From the NCBI GenBank assembly GCA_015486075.1, contig WFSG01000017.1, positions 1-52,999 on the forward strand: 52,999 nt of DNA. The letters are read 5' to 3'. The translations under genes and the position numbers were made by a program. The notes beneath the pieces were generated by a model that did no database searches, was not told where the DNA came from, and was given only the letters and a program-made list of their open reading frames with translations. The DNA comes from Deltaproteobacteria bacterium. GTDB taxonomy: Bacteria; Desulfobacterota; Desulfomonilia; UBA1062. This document shows, piece after piece, positions 8,931-18,337 of this stretch. Within the stretch, counting starts at the first letter, position 1, and each line of letters opens with the position of its first letter.

Positions 8931-11900
8931 CTCTCTTTGGCCTCCTGGTTTTGCTCCTGCTTCATAGGTAGGGTTATGCTAACCCTTGTGCCCTTCCCCT
9001 CAACGCTGGTTATGTCAATGTCGCCCCTGTGCATAAGTACTATCCTCTGGGCAATGCTTAGGCCTAAACCCCTTGCACCAGGGTCACCCTTTGTAGTGTA
9101 AAAAGGATCAAATACCCTATCGATGTCCCCATCTTTTATACCCATGCCAGTATCCTCTATCACGACTTTTACCTTGCTATCCTCTGACATTGTCTGTACA
9201 AGCACTTTCCCTCCCTTGCCGACCGCCTGCAGGGCATTTTCTATAATGCACTTAAAGGCCTGCCCGAGTTCAGCTCCGTATGCTTCCACGTAGGGGATAT
9301 CCCTGTATTCTTTCTCTATACTGATGCCATCTGTTGCCCGAGAAAGTATGTCTAGGGTTGAGTCTAGAAGCTTGTTTATTGATACCTGGGTGAGGCTGGG
9401 CTTGTCCACGTGACTGAATTCCTTGAGGCTCTCAACTATTGACCTTATTCTGTATGTGCCCTGCATGGTCTCTTCAATGATGTCATGGGCGTCTTTTACC
9501 ATGAGGTCAACCATGTCCTTGTTCCAGACCTCATTGATCTTGCGCCTGATGGGATCAGAGAGGTTGTTCTTGAGACTCTCTAGTGTGTGTAAAAAATCCA
9601 AGGTGTGATCCAGATACCTTCCAAGGGTATTCAGGTTGGACATAATAAAACTCAATGGATTATTTATCTCGTGTGCCATGGTAGCAGCCAGATAGCCTGT
9701 TGTTGCCATTCTCTGCTCATGGACAAGCATTGCCTGAGTTTGCTTGAGTTTTCTGAGTGCATCCTCTAGCCTGTGATTGGTCTCTTTGAGCCTGTTCTCG
9801 TTTTTCTTCAAGGCCGTGATATCCTGGGCATTGTACTGCATTTCCTTTACATTGCCATCGATATCCCTTATTACGCTGGCACTTGCCAGCACATCTACAA
9901 GGTCACCTTTCTTTGTTTTTATCTTAATCTCATAGTTTTTAGACACGCCTTTAAGGGTCTCCCTTCTTATTTCTATAAAGTCCTTGATGTACTTGGGAGG
10001 GCTAAACATGGTTATAGGCTTGCCTAGTATCTCATCTATTGAATAGCCAGCTACCTCCTCGACCTTTTTGTTGGCACTAATTATGTAGCCCTGTGAATCA
10101 ACGGTTATGATCATCTCGTTGGCACCTTTGAACAGGGTCTCGAATCGATCCTTGGCCTGCCTGAGTTTTTCTTCTGTGTGTTTTCGGTCTGTTATGTCAC
10201 GTATAATACCAACAGCATACCAATCACCATCTATCTCAAGAGAGGACATGGAGAGCTCGATTGGGAATTCAACGTTGTCTTTTCTCAATGCACTGAGTTC
10301 GAGTGTTTTTCCAATAGCATCCCCCTTACCATGTAACTGGTATGTCTTGAATGCCTTTCTGAATGCATCCCTGTATTGTTCGGGAGCAAGCACTTCATGG
10401 AGGTCTTTGCCCAAGATCTCTACCTTTGAATAGCCAAATATCCTTTCTGCTGCGCTGTTCCAGAAGGTTATCCTGCCATGGTTATCCATCATTATGATTG
10501 CATCTAGTGCATTGGACGTTATGCTTCTGAGCTTTTTCTCGCTCTCAACGAGTCTTTTTTCTAGTTTCCTTTGCCCGGTTACATCTATGAAGCTATCTAT
10601 TATGTATGGTTGGCCGTCTATGGACGTGAGCCTTGCTGTCTTTTGCAGGAAGAGTGTATCTCCGTTTGCGGTTATGGTCTCGTACTCGCTGTTATCAATG
10701 TCCTTGCCCATATCTGTTATGGGGCATTTACCCCCTGCCATTGGACAAAGAAACTCATAGCAAGGCTTACCGACTAGATCCTTACGCTCAAGCCCGAGGA
10801 GGTTCAATGCATGGATATTTGCATCTACTACCTCGTGATTCGAGGCATCTATGATCACGATGCCGGCATGCACGTTGCTCAGGACTGCATCAAGACGTTC
10901 CTCGTTCTTACGCATGGCATCCAGGGCCTTCTTCTTGTCGGTTATGTCGAGGAGCTGACCTATTACCTGCACACCTTTGTTGGTATCCTTTACCATGGAG
11001 ACCTTAACCTCAATGCGCCTCTTGTCACCACCCTTGGTCAGAAGGTCAAACTCGTACACAGAGCGGGCTTCCCTGCCTTGTTTCCTTTTCAAGTACTGTT
11101 CTACAACGTATTCTATGCTAGACCTGTCCAGGAATTCCCTGAAATCATGACCTATCATCTCGTCTGTTGGATAGCCGGTTATGTGTGAGGTCTGCTTATT
11201 TGCGTAGGTTATGTGGAAATCTTCATCCAGTAAGACTATTCCGTCATGGGAATTTTCTACGATGGCCCTGTATTGCTCGCGGTTTCTTGAGAGCTCACCT
11301 TCCAAGATCCTTTGCTCTGTTATGTCCAGCCCTGAACTGAGTGTGCCGGTTATGTTACCATGCCTATCCCTTATCAGGCTATTGTGCCACGCTATTATAC
11401 GCTCTTGGCCGGACCTTGTCACAACGGTATTCTCGTGATAATCCGCCAGTTCTAGGTCTCCTTCTAAAATCTTTTGGAACAGATGCTTGAGGCTTGGTCT
11501 ATCCTTATCCGGTATCACGGTATCGAACCAATTTCTGCCAACGATCTCGTGCTTTTTATACCCTAGTATCTCAAGGCCTTTTCTGTTGATAAGTTCCACA
11601 TTCTGGTCAGAACTTATGGCAACGATCATGGTACCTGCTATGTCAAGATATTGCTGGGCCTTTTCCTTTTCCTCGTTCAACCTTATCTCTGCTCTCTTGT
11701 TCTCGGACACGTCCTGTGCATTGTACTGGATCTCAACGATCTTTCCTTGTCCATCCCTTATGACACTTCCGCTGGCAAGTACATGTGCAACATATCCTGT
11801 CTTTGCCAAGACCCTTAGCTCATACCTGGCGATGAGTCCGTTTAGAAGGTCCTTCCAGAACTGGATAAACTTTGTCTTGTCCTCCGGGTAAGCGAGGGTT

Positions 11901-12424
11901 AATATACTTTTACCCGCTAGCTCTTCCTTTTTGTAGCCTGAGAATTCTTCTGCCTTTCTGTTCATCCTCATTATGTAGCCGTTGGGATCGGTTGTTATTA
12001 TCAGCTCACCCGCTCTTTCAAACAACGCCTCAAACCTGGCCCTTAAATCATCATCTGATGTGCTTTGATTACTTTCTTTTGGCCCGTCATCACAGCCAGG
12101 ACAGGACTCTGGTATGAATTTACCAAGGCCTTTTAGTATCACCAGGAACACGCCACTTACCGAGGCCATTATGCCTATTTCCTTCATGTCGGAGTAAAGG
12201 CTTACATTAATGCCAAAGACCATGTGCATAACAAGCATGGCAACGAGTAGAAAAAGCATACCCACTAACCAACCTGAGAGTCCCCACCACAAGGACATCA
12301 TCAAGATAGGTATGTAGTAAAGTTGTAGAGATATCTGAGAGAAATTGCACATAGTGATCAGGATAACAATCATAGAGGCGAGCATTACAAGTATTACTTT
12401 CTTACTGGTCGTACTGTGTCCCAA
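8927..12424 (-). CDS. Membrane histidine kinase with six PAS domains
   Basis: A 1,165-residue hybrid sensor. The N-terminus (about 10-105) has about four hydrophobic helices with very short loops, then six consecutive PAS domains (about 130 to 885), each closing with the PAC-type signature such as NAQDVSENK or DITDRK. The fourth PAS carries a cysteine cluster (CYEFLCPMAGGKCPITD) that could bind a metal or respond to redox. The kinase core has the H-box MAHEINNPLS with phospho-acceptor His918, the N-box IENALQA, and G-boxes EDTGMGIKD and GARGLGLSIAQ. PAS domains 1 and 6 look alike (both end SVIRD...EMQYNAQD), suggesting internal duplication. The start is a TTG at 12424, two bases after the response-regulator stop; an AGG-rich stretch lies just upstream. 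No receiver domain is fused, so the adjacent regulators are the likely targets. Confidence 0.9.
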   Translation of the reverse strand: MGHSTTSKKVILVMLASMIVILITMCNFSQISLQLYYIPILMMSLWWGLSGWLVGMLFLLVAMLVMHMVFGINVSLYSDMKEIGIMASVSGVFLVILKGLGKFIPESCPGCDDGPKESNQSTSDDDLRARFEALFERAGELIITTDPNGYIMRMNRKAEEFSGYKKEELAGKSILTLAYPEDKTKFIQFWKDLLNGLIARYELRVLAKTGYVAHVLASGSVIRDGQGKIVEIQYNAQDVSENKRAEIRLNEEKEKAQQYLDIAGTMIVAISSDQNVELINRKGLEILGYKKHEIVGRNWFDTVIPDKDRPSLKHLFQKILEGDLELADYHENTVVTRSGQERIIAWHNSLIRDRHGNITGTLSSGLDITEQRILEGELSRNREQYRAIVENSHDGIVLLDEDFHITYANKQTSHITGYPTDEMIGHDFREFLDRSSIEYVVEQYLKRKQGREARSVYEFDLLTKGGDKRRIEVKVSMVKDTNKGVQVIGQLLDITDKKKALDAMRKNEERLDAVLSNVHAGIVIIDASNHEVVDANIHALNLLGLERKDLVGKPCYEFLCPMAGGKCPITDMGKDIDNSEYETITANGDTLFLQKTARLTSIDGQPYIIDSFIDVTGQRKLEKRLVESEKKLRSITSNALDAIIMMDNHGRITFWNSAAERIFGYSKVEILGKDLHEVLAPEQYRDAFRKAFKTYQLHGKGDAIGKTLELSALRKDNVEFPIELSMSSLEIDGDWYAVGIIRDITDRKHTEEKLRQAKDRFETLFKGANEMIITVDSQGYIISANKKVEEVAGYSIDEILGKPITMFSPPKYIKDFIEIRRETLKGVSKNYEIKIKTKKGDLVDVLASASVIRDIDGNVKEMQYNAQDITALKKNENRLKETNHRLEDALRKLKQTQAMLVHEQRMATTGYLAATMAHEINNPLSFIMSNLNTLGRYLDHTLDFLHTLESLKNNLSDPIRRKINEVWNKDMVDLMVKDAHDIIEETMQGTYRIRSIVESLKEFSHVDKPSLTQVSINKLLDSTLDILSRATDGISIEKEYRDIPYVEAYGAELGQAFKCIIENALQAVGKGGKVLVQTMSEDSKVKVVIEDTGMGIKDGDIDRVFDPFYTTKGDPGARGLGLSIAQRIVLMHRGDIDITSVEGKGTRVSITLPMKQEQNQEAKER

Positions 12425-12426
12425 GC

Positions 12427-13269
12427 CTACCTGTCCTCTCTGTCCACCACAATGACCACGCCTTGCTGATCCTTTGTATGCCAGATCCTTGATCCCTTTA
12501 CCTTTAGATACATGTCCCCTACACTCACCTGCCTGGCATACTCCCCCTGGTCTATTACTTCATCAATAAGGGAGTTTATGCCCTTAGGCAGGGAATCTTT
12601 CCTGTCGCTTCCTATAAGGTCCTTACCCAGCAGTTCCTTGGCCTTTATGTTGCATTGTACGACAAGACCGTCTGGATCTATGCCAATTACACCCACTGGT
12701 AGTGAATCTAGTATGTTCTGTGACCTTTTCAGCACCTTATTCTGGAATATAAGCTTGGCAGTGCGCTCAAGTACTACTTGCTCAAGCCTTTTGTTTATGC
12801 TGGTAAGCTCTTCGTTCTTCTTTTTCAGCTCCAGTGAGAGTTCATGGTTTTTCTTGCCGAGGTAATAGCGTTCAATGGCCTTCCCTATAGTAACCTTGAG
12901 CTCGTCGTCGTTCCATGGTTTTGCGATAAACTTGTAGATGTGGCCTTCGTTTATGGCAGAAACTACAGATGCTGTATCTGCATAGCCTGAGAGTACCATC
13001 CTTATGGTTTCAGGCCATCTCTTGCAGACTTGCTTCAAGAAATCCACACCATTTGTACCCGGCATCCTGTAGTCGGACACCACTACCTGCACGGGCGATC
13101 TCTTCTCAAGGACCTCTATACCGGCCTCCACAGTAGTCACCGTGATTATCTCGTAGTTGTAGTCTAAGAATATTCTTTTTAGTGACTTCAGCACGTTCTC
13201 CTCGTCATCCACGAAGAGGATGCGAACAGGTTCACCCGGGTCTATTCTAAGTATCCTAAGCTGTTCCAT
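12427..13269 (-). CDS. Response regulator with PAS-like output region
   Basis: A 280-residue cytoplasmic regulator. The receiver domain (about 15-130) shows DDEE near residue 21, Asp66 in SDYRMPG, and the AKPW lysine. A coiled-coil segment (about 135-180, KKKNEELTSINKRLEQ) leads to a PAS-like domain (about 185-280, NILDSLPVGVIGIDPDGLV). No DNA-binding or enzymatic domain is present, so it probably works by protein contact, perhaps passing a phosphate or binding the PAS kinase. It sits one base after the upstream kinase stop and two bases before the PAS kinase start, indicating a single transcript. Its receiver closely resembles that of the HD-GYP regulator in the same operon. Confidence 0.88.
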   Translation of the reverse strand: MEQLRILRIDPGEPVRILFVDDEENVLKSLKRIFLDYNYEIITVTTVEAGIEVLEKRSPVQVVVSDYRMPGTNGVDFLKQVCKRWPETIRMVLSGYADTASVVSAINEGHIYKFIAKPWNDDELKVTIGKAIERYYLGKKNHELSLELKKKNEELTSINKRLEQVVLERTAKLIFQNKVLKRSQNILDSLPVGVIGIDPDGLVVQCNIKAKELLGKDLIGSDRKDSLPKGINSLIDEVIDQGEYARQVSVGDMYLKVKGSRIWHTKDQQGVVIVVDREDR

Positions 13270-13270
13270 T

Positions 13271-14173
13271 TCACTTGGCCTCCACTACGGGGATGCTAAC
13301 AACAAACGTGGTGCCCTGGCCTATTTTGCTTTCCACCTTGATGTTACCACCGTGCTTTTTCACAATATCATAGGTTATGCTGAGACCTAGACCTGTACCC
13401 TTACCAACCTCCTTTGTAGTAAAAAAGGGTTCGAATATCCTGTTCAGGTTTTCCTCAGGTATGCCAGGGCCAGTATCAGAGATACTCACAAATATGTATC
13501 CTTCCTCATGCCATGATTTTATACGTATCTCTCCCTTTTCCTCTATTGCCTGTGCAGCGTTAACAAGTATGTTCATAAACACCTGGTTTAACTGTCTAGG
13601 ATAGCACTTGGTCACTGGTATATCACCGTATTCTTTGGTCACAGTAGCCTTGTACTTAAGCTCGTTCCATACTATGTTGAGGGTTGTCTCAAGGCACTCG
13701 TTTACATCCGCGTGTGTGTACTCCTCGTCATCGACCCTTGAAAAACTCTTAAGGTCCATGACTATTTTCTTTACACGCTCCAGGCCCTCAAGGGATTCTT
13801 TTATCAGGCCATCTATATCCTCGATTATAAAATCTATCTTTAGCACGGTCCTCTTCTCATCCAGGAGGGTCTTGGAGTCACTGTCTGCACTTGCATTAAG
13901 AACATCCTGTTGGAGGGACATAAATTCAAGTAACCTCTGGATATACTTGGATAAGGTATCAAGGTTACTGTAGACGAATCCTATGGGGTTATTGATCTCG
14001 TGTGCTATGCCTGCAGCGAGTTGACCAATGGAAGCAAGCTTCTCCTGTTGGAATATCTTTGCTTGTGTTGTCTTGAGCTCGTTGTATGCAGACTCAAGTT
14101 CCTTGTTCTTTGCCTCGAGCTCACGCTGGAGCTCTTCAAGACTCTGTAATCTCTCAGTAGCCTTAGATCCCAT
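13271..14173 (-). CDS. Soluble sensor histidine kinase
   Basis: A 300-residue histidine kinase lacking membrane segments. Residues 5-45 form a coiled coil; the H-box [11 protein letters not shown] carries His58; the ATPase core shows the N-box [37 protein letters not shown] and the terminal G-box. It ends with VSIPVVEAK. Start chosen at the ATG 14173, which has a GGGGGT site six bases upstream; a reading extended to 14215 lacks a ribosome site. It is the first gene of the signalling operon. Without a sensor domain of its own it must be controlled by partner proteins or an upstream receptor. The kinase class resembles the Che/NtrB-like family of the PAS kinase three genes on. Confidence 0.9.
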   Translation of the reverse strand: MGSKATERLQSLEELQRELEAKNKELESAYNELKTTQAKIFQQEKLASIGQLAAGIAHEINNPIGFVYSNLDTLSKYIQRLLEFMSLQQDVLNASADSDSKTLLDEKRTVLKIDFIIEDIDGLIKESLEGLERVKKIVMDLKSFSRVDDEEYTHADVNECLETTLNIVWNELKYKATVTKEYGDIPVTKCYPRQLNQVFMNILVNAAQAIEEKGEIRIKSWHEEGYIFVSISDTGPGIPEENLNRIFEPFFTTKEVGKGTGLGLSITYDIVKKHGGNIKVESKIGQGTTFVVSIPVVEAK

Positions 14174-14332
14174 GGTACACCCCCTGGCGTCCCTACATGT
14201 AGTTGACCCAATCATGTATTTCGGAAAATCCAGTAAATTACTTAAAAGGCATACATATCAGAAAACATCACCATGCCCACGGAGAGTCAGGGATGAGAGA
14301 AGGAAAACGCTTTTCTGTATAGACTAAGAAGC

Positions 14333-14692
14333 TTAGAGCTCAACCGTCTCTGTTAGTCTGTTCAGGGTTGCCATTGTACCAATATACAGGCGTTTCATTG
14401 CCTTTAATAGGAGATCTATCTCCTTGTTATTCTCATCTTCAAACTGTACGGCCATGCCTCTGTTTGGGACTACCCTGACTACGCTTGCTTGTACGTCTAT
14501 TATTTTCCCGAGGTCTACCGCGTTTATGCTTATCTTGACACTGCTTCCTGGCTTCAAAGGGTGGTCTGTTTCAATAAACGCTCCGCCCTTGCTTAGGTTC
14601 TTTAGCTTTCCCCTTATTATATTCAGGTTTTCGTCGTCAAACCTGGCTTCTATTCTGACTATCTTCCTGGAATGTTTTCTCCTGTTTGACAC
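14333..14692 (-). CDS. PilZ domain protein
   Basis: A 119-residue single-domain protein. It has the PilZ signature in two parts: the arginine-rich start RRKHSRK and NLSKGGAFIE, the latter matching the (D/N)xSxxG motif, followed by beta strands ending in GMAVQFEDE. PilZ domains bind cyclic-di-GMP; both binding parts look intact, so it is a plausible receptor. The start is GTG at 14692 with an AAGGGTG site upstream. It lies 159 bases ahead of the signalling operon on the same strand and may or may not be cotranscribed. Given the HD-GYP phosphodiesterase downstream, a shared c-di-GMP circuit is a reasonable inference; a target such as the pilus is not shown. Confidence 0.85.
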   Translation of the reverse strand: MSNRRKHSRKIVRIEARFDDENLNIIRGKLKNLSKGGAFIETDHPLKPGSSVKISINAVDLGKIIDVQASVVRVVPNRGMAVQFEDENNKEIDLLLKAMKRLYIGTMATLNRLTETVEL

Positions 14693-14802
14693 TTTATCAC
14701 CCTTGCAAGAAACCTTTTATACTATGTTATACTTTTCGACCTGAATTAGATTTCCTTGAATAAGCATCATATGGCCAAGGACAAGCAGACCATACATCCT
14801 TC

Positions 14803-14829
14803 TTGACTCACCAAACATACTCTGATAAT
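14803..14829 (+). promoter_or_regulatory. Possible dapF promoter
   Basis: TTGACT (14803-14808) and GATAAT (14824-14829) are each one base from consensus but are separated by only 15 bases. They lie 60 bases before the dapF start. The 196-base intergenic region between pilZ and dapF shows nothing else that I recognise; no clear terminator is present. Confidence 0.4.
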
Positions 14830-14888
14830 TCAAGCTCACCTCCTGCATGGAAGATCAACATTTCGAGGTGGGAACCTAGGCTTTTAAG

Positions 14889-15734
14889 ATGACGAACACG
14901 CTTATAAAGGGACTCAAGTTTACAAAGATGGTGGGTTCGGGTAACGATTTTATTGTCATAGATACCCGCAATCATGGCATTGATATTGACCTGCCAGCCC
15001 TGGCCAGGAAGGCCTGCGAGAGACGAATATCTGTTGGTGCAGACGGCATACTGGCCCTGGGAGAGAGTGATGTGGCAGATTTCATGCTGAGGATATTTAA
15101 CCCGGACGGGAGCGAGGCAGAGATGTGTGGTAATGGTGCTAGGTGTGCTGCACTCTTTGCCTGGTATAAAGGTATGACAGCTGCCACTATGTGCTTTGAG
15201 ACATTGGCGGGTCTGGTGGAGGCAACTATCCATGATGATAATCTTGTTTCCATAAAGATGACGCAACCCAGGATTATTAACACGGGCATCGAGTTAGATG
15301 TGCTAGGTAATAGGTTGTTGGTCCACTCTATTAATTCTGGTGTGCCGCATGCAGTTGTGTTCACAAGGGATGTGGAGGGTATAGACGTGTATAAAATCGG
15401 CAGGGCGATCCGCATGCACCAGACCTTCATACCCCGAGGTACAAACGTTGATTTCGTGCAGGTGGTCAACCCCAACCTCATACGTGTACGCACGTACGAA
15501 AGGGGCGTAGAGAAAGAGACACTTGCCTGCGGGACCGGTGCTGTGGCATCTGCCATTGTAAGTCATAGGTTAAATAAAGGCTGGAAGCCGTCTGTAACAG
15601 TAGAAATGCCAGGAGGTAGACTGTACGTGGAGTTTGTGGAAAAGGATGGAGAGTATAAAGATGTATGGCTCAAGGGTGAGGTTATGAGTATCTATGATGC
15701 TGAATATCTTGAAGAAATACCGGGCAAAGGCTAG
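14889..15734 (+). CDS. dapF: Diaminopimelate epimerase
   Basis: Converts LL-diaminopimelate to meso-diaminopimelate for lysine and peptidoglycan. The 281-residue protein has the N-terminal FTKMVGSGNDFIVID motif and both catalytic cysteines: EMCGNGARC and LACGTGA. This pseudo-symmetrical pair of cysteines acts as base and acid without cofactor. The start chosen is the ATG at 14889, with a weak AGG eight bases ahead; the family normally begins a few residues before KFTKM, so eight extra residues are possible. It leads the plus-strand group dapF-dapL-purF-guaA, with dapL eight bases downstream, which couples the two consecutive steps of the diaminopimelate pathway. Confidence 0.96.
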   Translation: MTNTLIKGLKFTKMVGSGNDFIVIDTRNHGIDIDLPALARKACERRISVGADGILALGESDVADFMLRIFNPDGSEAEMCGNGARCAALFAWYKGMTAATMCFETLAGLVEATIHDDNLVSIKMTQPRIINTGIELDVLGNRLLVHSINSGVPHAVVFTRDVEGIDVYKIGRAIRMHQTFIPRGTNVDFVQVVNPNLIRVRTYERGVEKETLACGTGAVASAIVSHRLNKGWKPSVTVEMPGGRLYVEFVEKDGEYKDVWLKGEVMSIYDAEYLEEIPGKG

Positions 15735-15742
15735 GTAAAGGC

Positions 15743-16921
15743 ATGTCGGTTAATATGAAGCTTAGCTCAGAGAGGATAAGAAAATTGCCTCCATACCTGT
15801 TTGCCGAGATAGACAGGGTAAAGGCAGATGCCATAGCTAGGGGTAAGGACATCGTTGACATGGGCGTAGGCGACCCAGACCTCAGGCCACCGGATGCCGT
15901 TATAGAGAAGCTAAGGCAGAGCACAGGTAAAGATGGCATGCATAACTATGCCTCTTATAATGGCACTCCAGGGCTGAGAACCGCCTTTGCAAGGTGGTTC
16001 AAAAGGAGGTTCAATGTTGAGCTGGATCCGGACAAAGAGGTACTCCCATTGCTGGGAACAAAGGAAGGTATAGGCCATATATACCTAGGTGTTACTGATC
16101 CTGGCGATGAGATCCTGATACCTGATCCAGGTTACCCTGTTTACATGTCTGGTGCCATATTATCTGGGGCAATACCGGTGAGATACCCGCTCAGACAACA
16201 GAATTCATTTCTGCCAGATATGGACGAGCTCAAGTCCCTGTGTTCTCCAAAAACAAGGATGATCTGGATCAACTACCCTTCCAACCCAACAACAGCGGTG
16301 ACTACCCTTGACTTGTTTAAAGAAATAGTAGAGTTTGCAGAGCACATGGGTATACTCGTATGCCATGATGCAGCCTACTCCGAGATAGTCTTTGATGGCA
16401 GAAGATCGCCGAGTATACTCCAGGTCGACGGGGCAAAGGACGTGGCTATAGAGTTTCACTCGCTTTCCAAGACCTACTGCATGCCTGGCTGGAGGGTAGG
16501 ATTTGCAGTAGGGAACCCCTCTATACTTTCAAGTCTGGGCAGGGTAAAAACAAATCTAGACTCGGGTATATTCCTTCCTGTACAGGAGGCATCTATAACC
16601 GCACTCGAAGAATGCGATGCATATGTTGAAGAAAACAGGAAGGTGTTCGAAAACAGGCGTAACAGGTTTGTGGGGGCACTCAAGGATGCTGGTTTCAAAC
16701 TAGATAGCCCACCAGCAACATTCTATGTATGGATGCCTGTACCAGATGGCTTCGGCTCCATGGATTATACCAAATACCTACTAGAGAAATTAGGCATTGT
16801 ATGCACACCCGGGATCGGCTTTGGACCAGCCGGTGAGGGATTTGTGAGGATCAGCCTGACTGTGGGGGATAATCTCCTAGAGAAGGCCATGGACCGCATA
16901 AGGGGCCTAAGAGAGGTCTAG
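15743..16921 (+). CDS. dapL: LL-diaminopimelate aminotransferase
   Basis: PLP enzyme that makes LL-diaminopimelate directly from tetrahydrodipicolinate and glutamate, bypassing the acyl-intermediate steps. The 392 residues show the DapL start LPPYLFAEIDRVKADAIARG, the substrate loop GVGDPDLRPP, NYPSNPT, the PLP-lysine segment HSLSKTYCMPGWRVGF, and the C-terminal arginine region FVRISLT. Its placement next to dapF supports DapL over the similar aspartate aminotransferases. The ATG at 15743 lies eight bases after dapF; a second ATG four codons on is possible. It ends directly before purF. Confidence 0.92.
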   Translation: MSVNMKLSSERIRKLPPYLFAEIDRVKADAIARGKDIVDMGVGDPDLRPPDAVIEKLRQSTGKDGMHNYASYNGTPGLRTAFARWFKRRFNVELDPDKEVLPLLGTKEGIGHIYLGVTDPGDEILIPDPGYPVYMSGAILSGAIPVRYPLRQQNSFLPDMDELKSLCSPKTRMIWINYPSNPTTAVTTLDLFKEIVEFAEHMGILVCHDAAYSEIVFDGRRSPSILQVDGAKDVAIEFHSLSKTYCMPGWRVGFAVGNPSILSSLGRVKTNLDSGIFLPVQEASITALEECDAYVEENRKVFENRRNRFVGALKDAGFKLDSPPATFYVWMPVPDGFGSMDYTKYLLEKLGIVCTPGIGFGPAGEGFVRISLTVGDNLLEKAMDRIRGLREV

Positions 16922-18334
16922 ATGGCATCTGGATTACACGAATCTTGCGGTGTTTTCGGCATATTTGGAGATGAACATGCCGCAGAGAAAACGTATCTAG
17001 GCCTGTATGCATTGCAGCACAGGGGACAGGAGAGTGCCGGTATATCCGTGTCCGATGGCCATGTCTTGTCCATCTACAAGGGCATGGGACTGGTAAGGTC
17101 AGTCTTTAATAGCCCTGACATACTAAAGGGCCTCAAGGGTTTTTCTGCAATAGGACACAACAGGTACTCAACCGAGGGCGAATCCAAGATCATAAATGCC
17201 CAGCCAATACTCATACAGTTCAGGGGTGGCCAGATAGCTGGTGTACATAACGGTAACCTGGTAAATGCACTGGAGTTGAGGAAGCACATGGAAAATACGG
17301 GTTCCATATTCCAGACCACTTCTGATAGCGAGATAGTACTGCACCTTATAGCCCGTTCAAGCGAACAGGAAATGGTGGAAATGGTATACGATGCGCTAAA
17401 GAGGCTCGACGGTGCATTCAGCTTTCTGTTTCTGACCCCTGACAAGCTGATCGCGGCAAGGGATACCTATGGCTTCAGACCTTTATGCCTTGGAAGATCA
17501 GGAGATGCAACGGTGGTAGCATCAGAAACGTGTGCGTTTGACATAATTGGAGCAGAATACCTGAGAAGCGTTGAGCCTGGTGAGATGGTTATCATAACGC
17601 GTGACGGTGTGGAGTCAAGGATGCTGCCTCAAAGAGGGCGAAGGGCAATGTGTATATTTGAATACATCTATTTTTCCAGACCTGACAGTATTATTTTTAA
17701 CGACAAGGTGGACAAAATCAGGAGAAGACTGGGTAAAACCTTGGCAAGGGAGGCACCAGCAGAGGCGGACATAGTCATTGCCATACCAGACTCTGCCAAC
17801 ACAGCTGCCCTTGGCTATGCACAGGCGTCAAACATGCGCTTTGAGATAGGTCTGATTAGGAATCACTATGTCGGCCGTACATTCATAGACCCAGAACAGG
17901 GAATGCGGGATATTGACGTAAAGGTAAAGTTCAATCCTGTTACAGGTGTACTAAGGGATAAGAGGGTAGTTGTTGTTGACGATTCCATAGTAAGGGGTAC
18001 CACGCTCAGGCAACTTGTAAAGATCATCCGGGGCGCCGGGGCTAAGGAGGTACACGTAAGGATAAGCTCTCCACCGGTTGTATCTCCCTGCTATTATGGA
18101 ATAGATATATCGCGTAGCGGAGAATTGATTGCATCATCCAAGAGCGTGCAAGAAATACTCAAGTTCATCGGTGCAGATAGTCTCGCCTACCTCTCGGTCG
18201 AAGGTATGCTCAGCACGGTCTCTGATAGTGACTCTTTCTGCACCGCTTGTTTTACAGGTGAATATCCTACACCTGTACCACATAATTACGACAAGATGCA
18301 GCTTGGTCTGGGTAAAACGAATGGGTGTGTCTAG
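16922..18334 (+). CDS. purF: Amidophosphoribosyltransferase
   Basis: First committed step of purine synthesis: phosphoribosyl pyrophosphate + glutamine to phosphoribosylamine. The 470 residues begin with a short propeptide, MASGLHES, which must be removed to expose the nucleophilic Cys9 of CGVFGIFG. Other glutaminase residues are present (HNRYST, NGNLVN, SDSEI). The phosphoribosyltransferase motif VVVVDDSIVRGTT is near residue 355. Cysteines at RRAMCIFEY, SPCYYGID and FCTACF match the four ligands of the [4Fe-4S] cluster in the Bacillus-type enzyme, so this is the oxygen-labile iron-sulfur form, fitting an anaerobe. The ATG immediately follows the dapL stop, with AGAGG upstream. Confidence 0.96.
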   Translation: MASGLHESCGVFGIFGDEHAAEKTYLGLYALQHRGQESAGISVSDGHVLSIYKGMGLVRSVFNSPDILKGLKGFSAIGHNRYSTEGESKIINAQPILIQFRGGQIAGVHNGNLVNALELRKHMENTGSIFQTTSDSEIVLHLIARSSEQEMVEMVYDALKRLDGAFSFLFLTPDKLIAARDTYGFRPLCLGRSGDATVVASETCAFDIIGAEYLRSVEPGEMVIITRDGVESRMLPQRGRRAMCIFEYIYFSRPDSIIFNDKVDKIRRRLGKTLAREAPAEADIVIAIPDSANTAALGYAQASNMRFEIGLIRNHYVGRTFIDPEQGMRDIDVKVKFNPVTGVLRDKRVVVVDDSIVRGTTLRQLVKIIRGAGAKEVHVRISSPPVVSPCYYGIDISRSGELIASSKSVQEILKFIGADSLAYLSVEGMLSTVSDSDSFCTACFTGEYPTPVPHNYDKMQLGLGKTNGCV

Positions 18335-18337
18335 ACC

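Noticed and set aside
14808-15266. Open frame of about 150 codons on the minus strand
   Set aside because: It lies wholly antisense to dapF, whose two catalytic motifs are clear, and has no recognisable domain or ribosome site.
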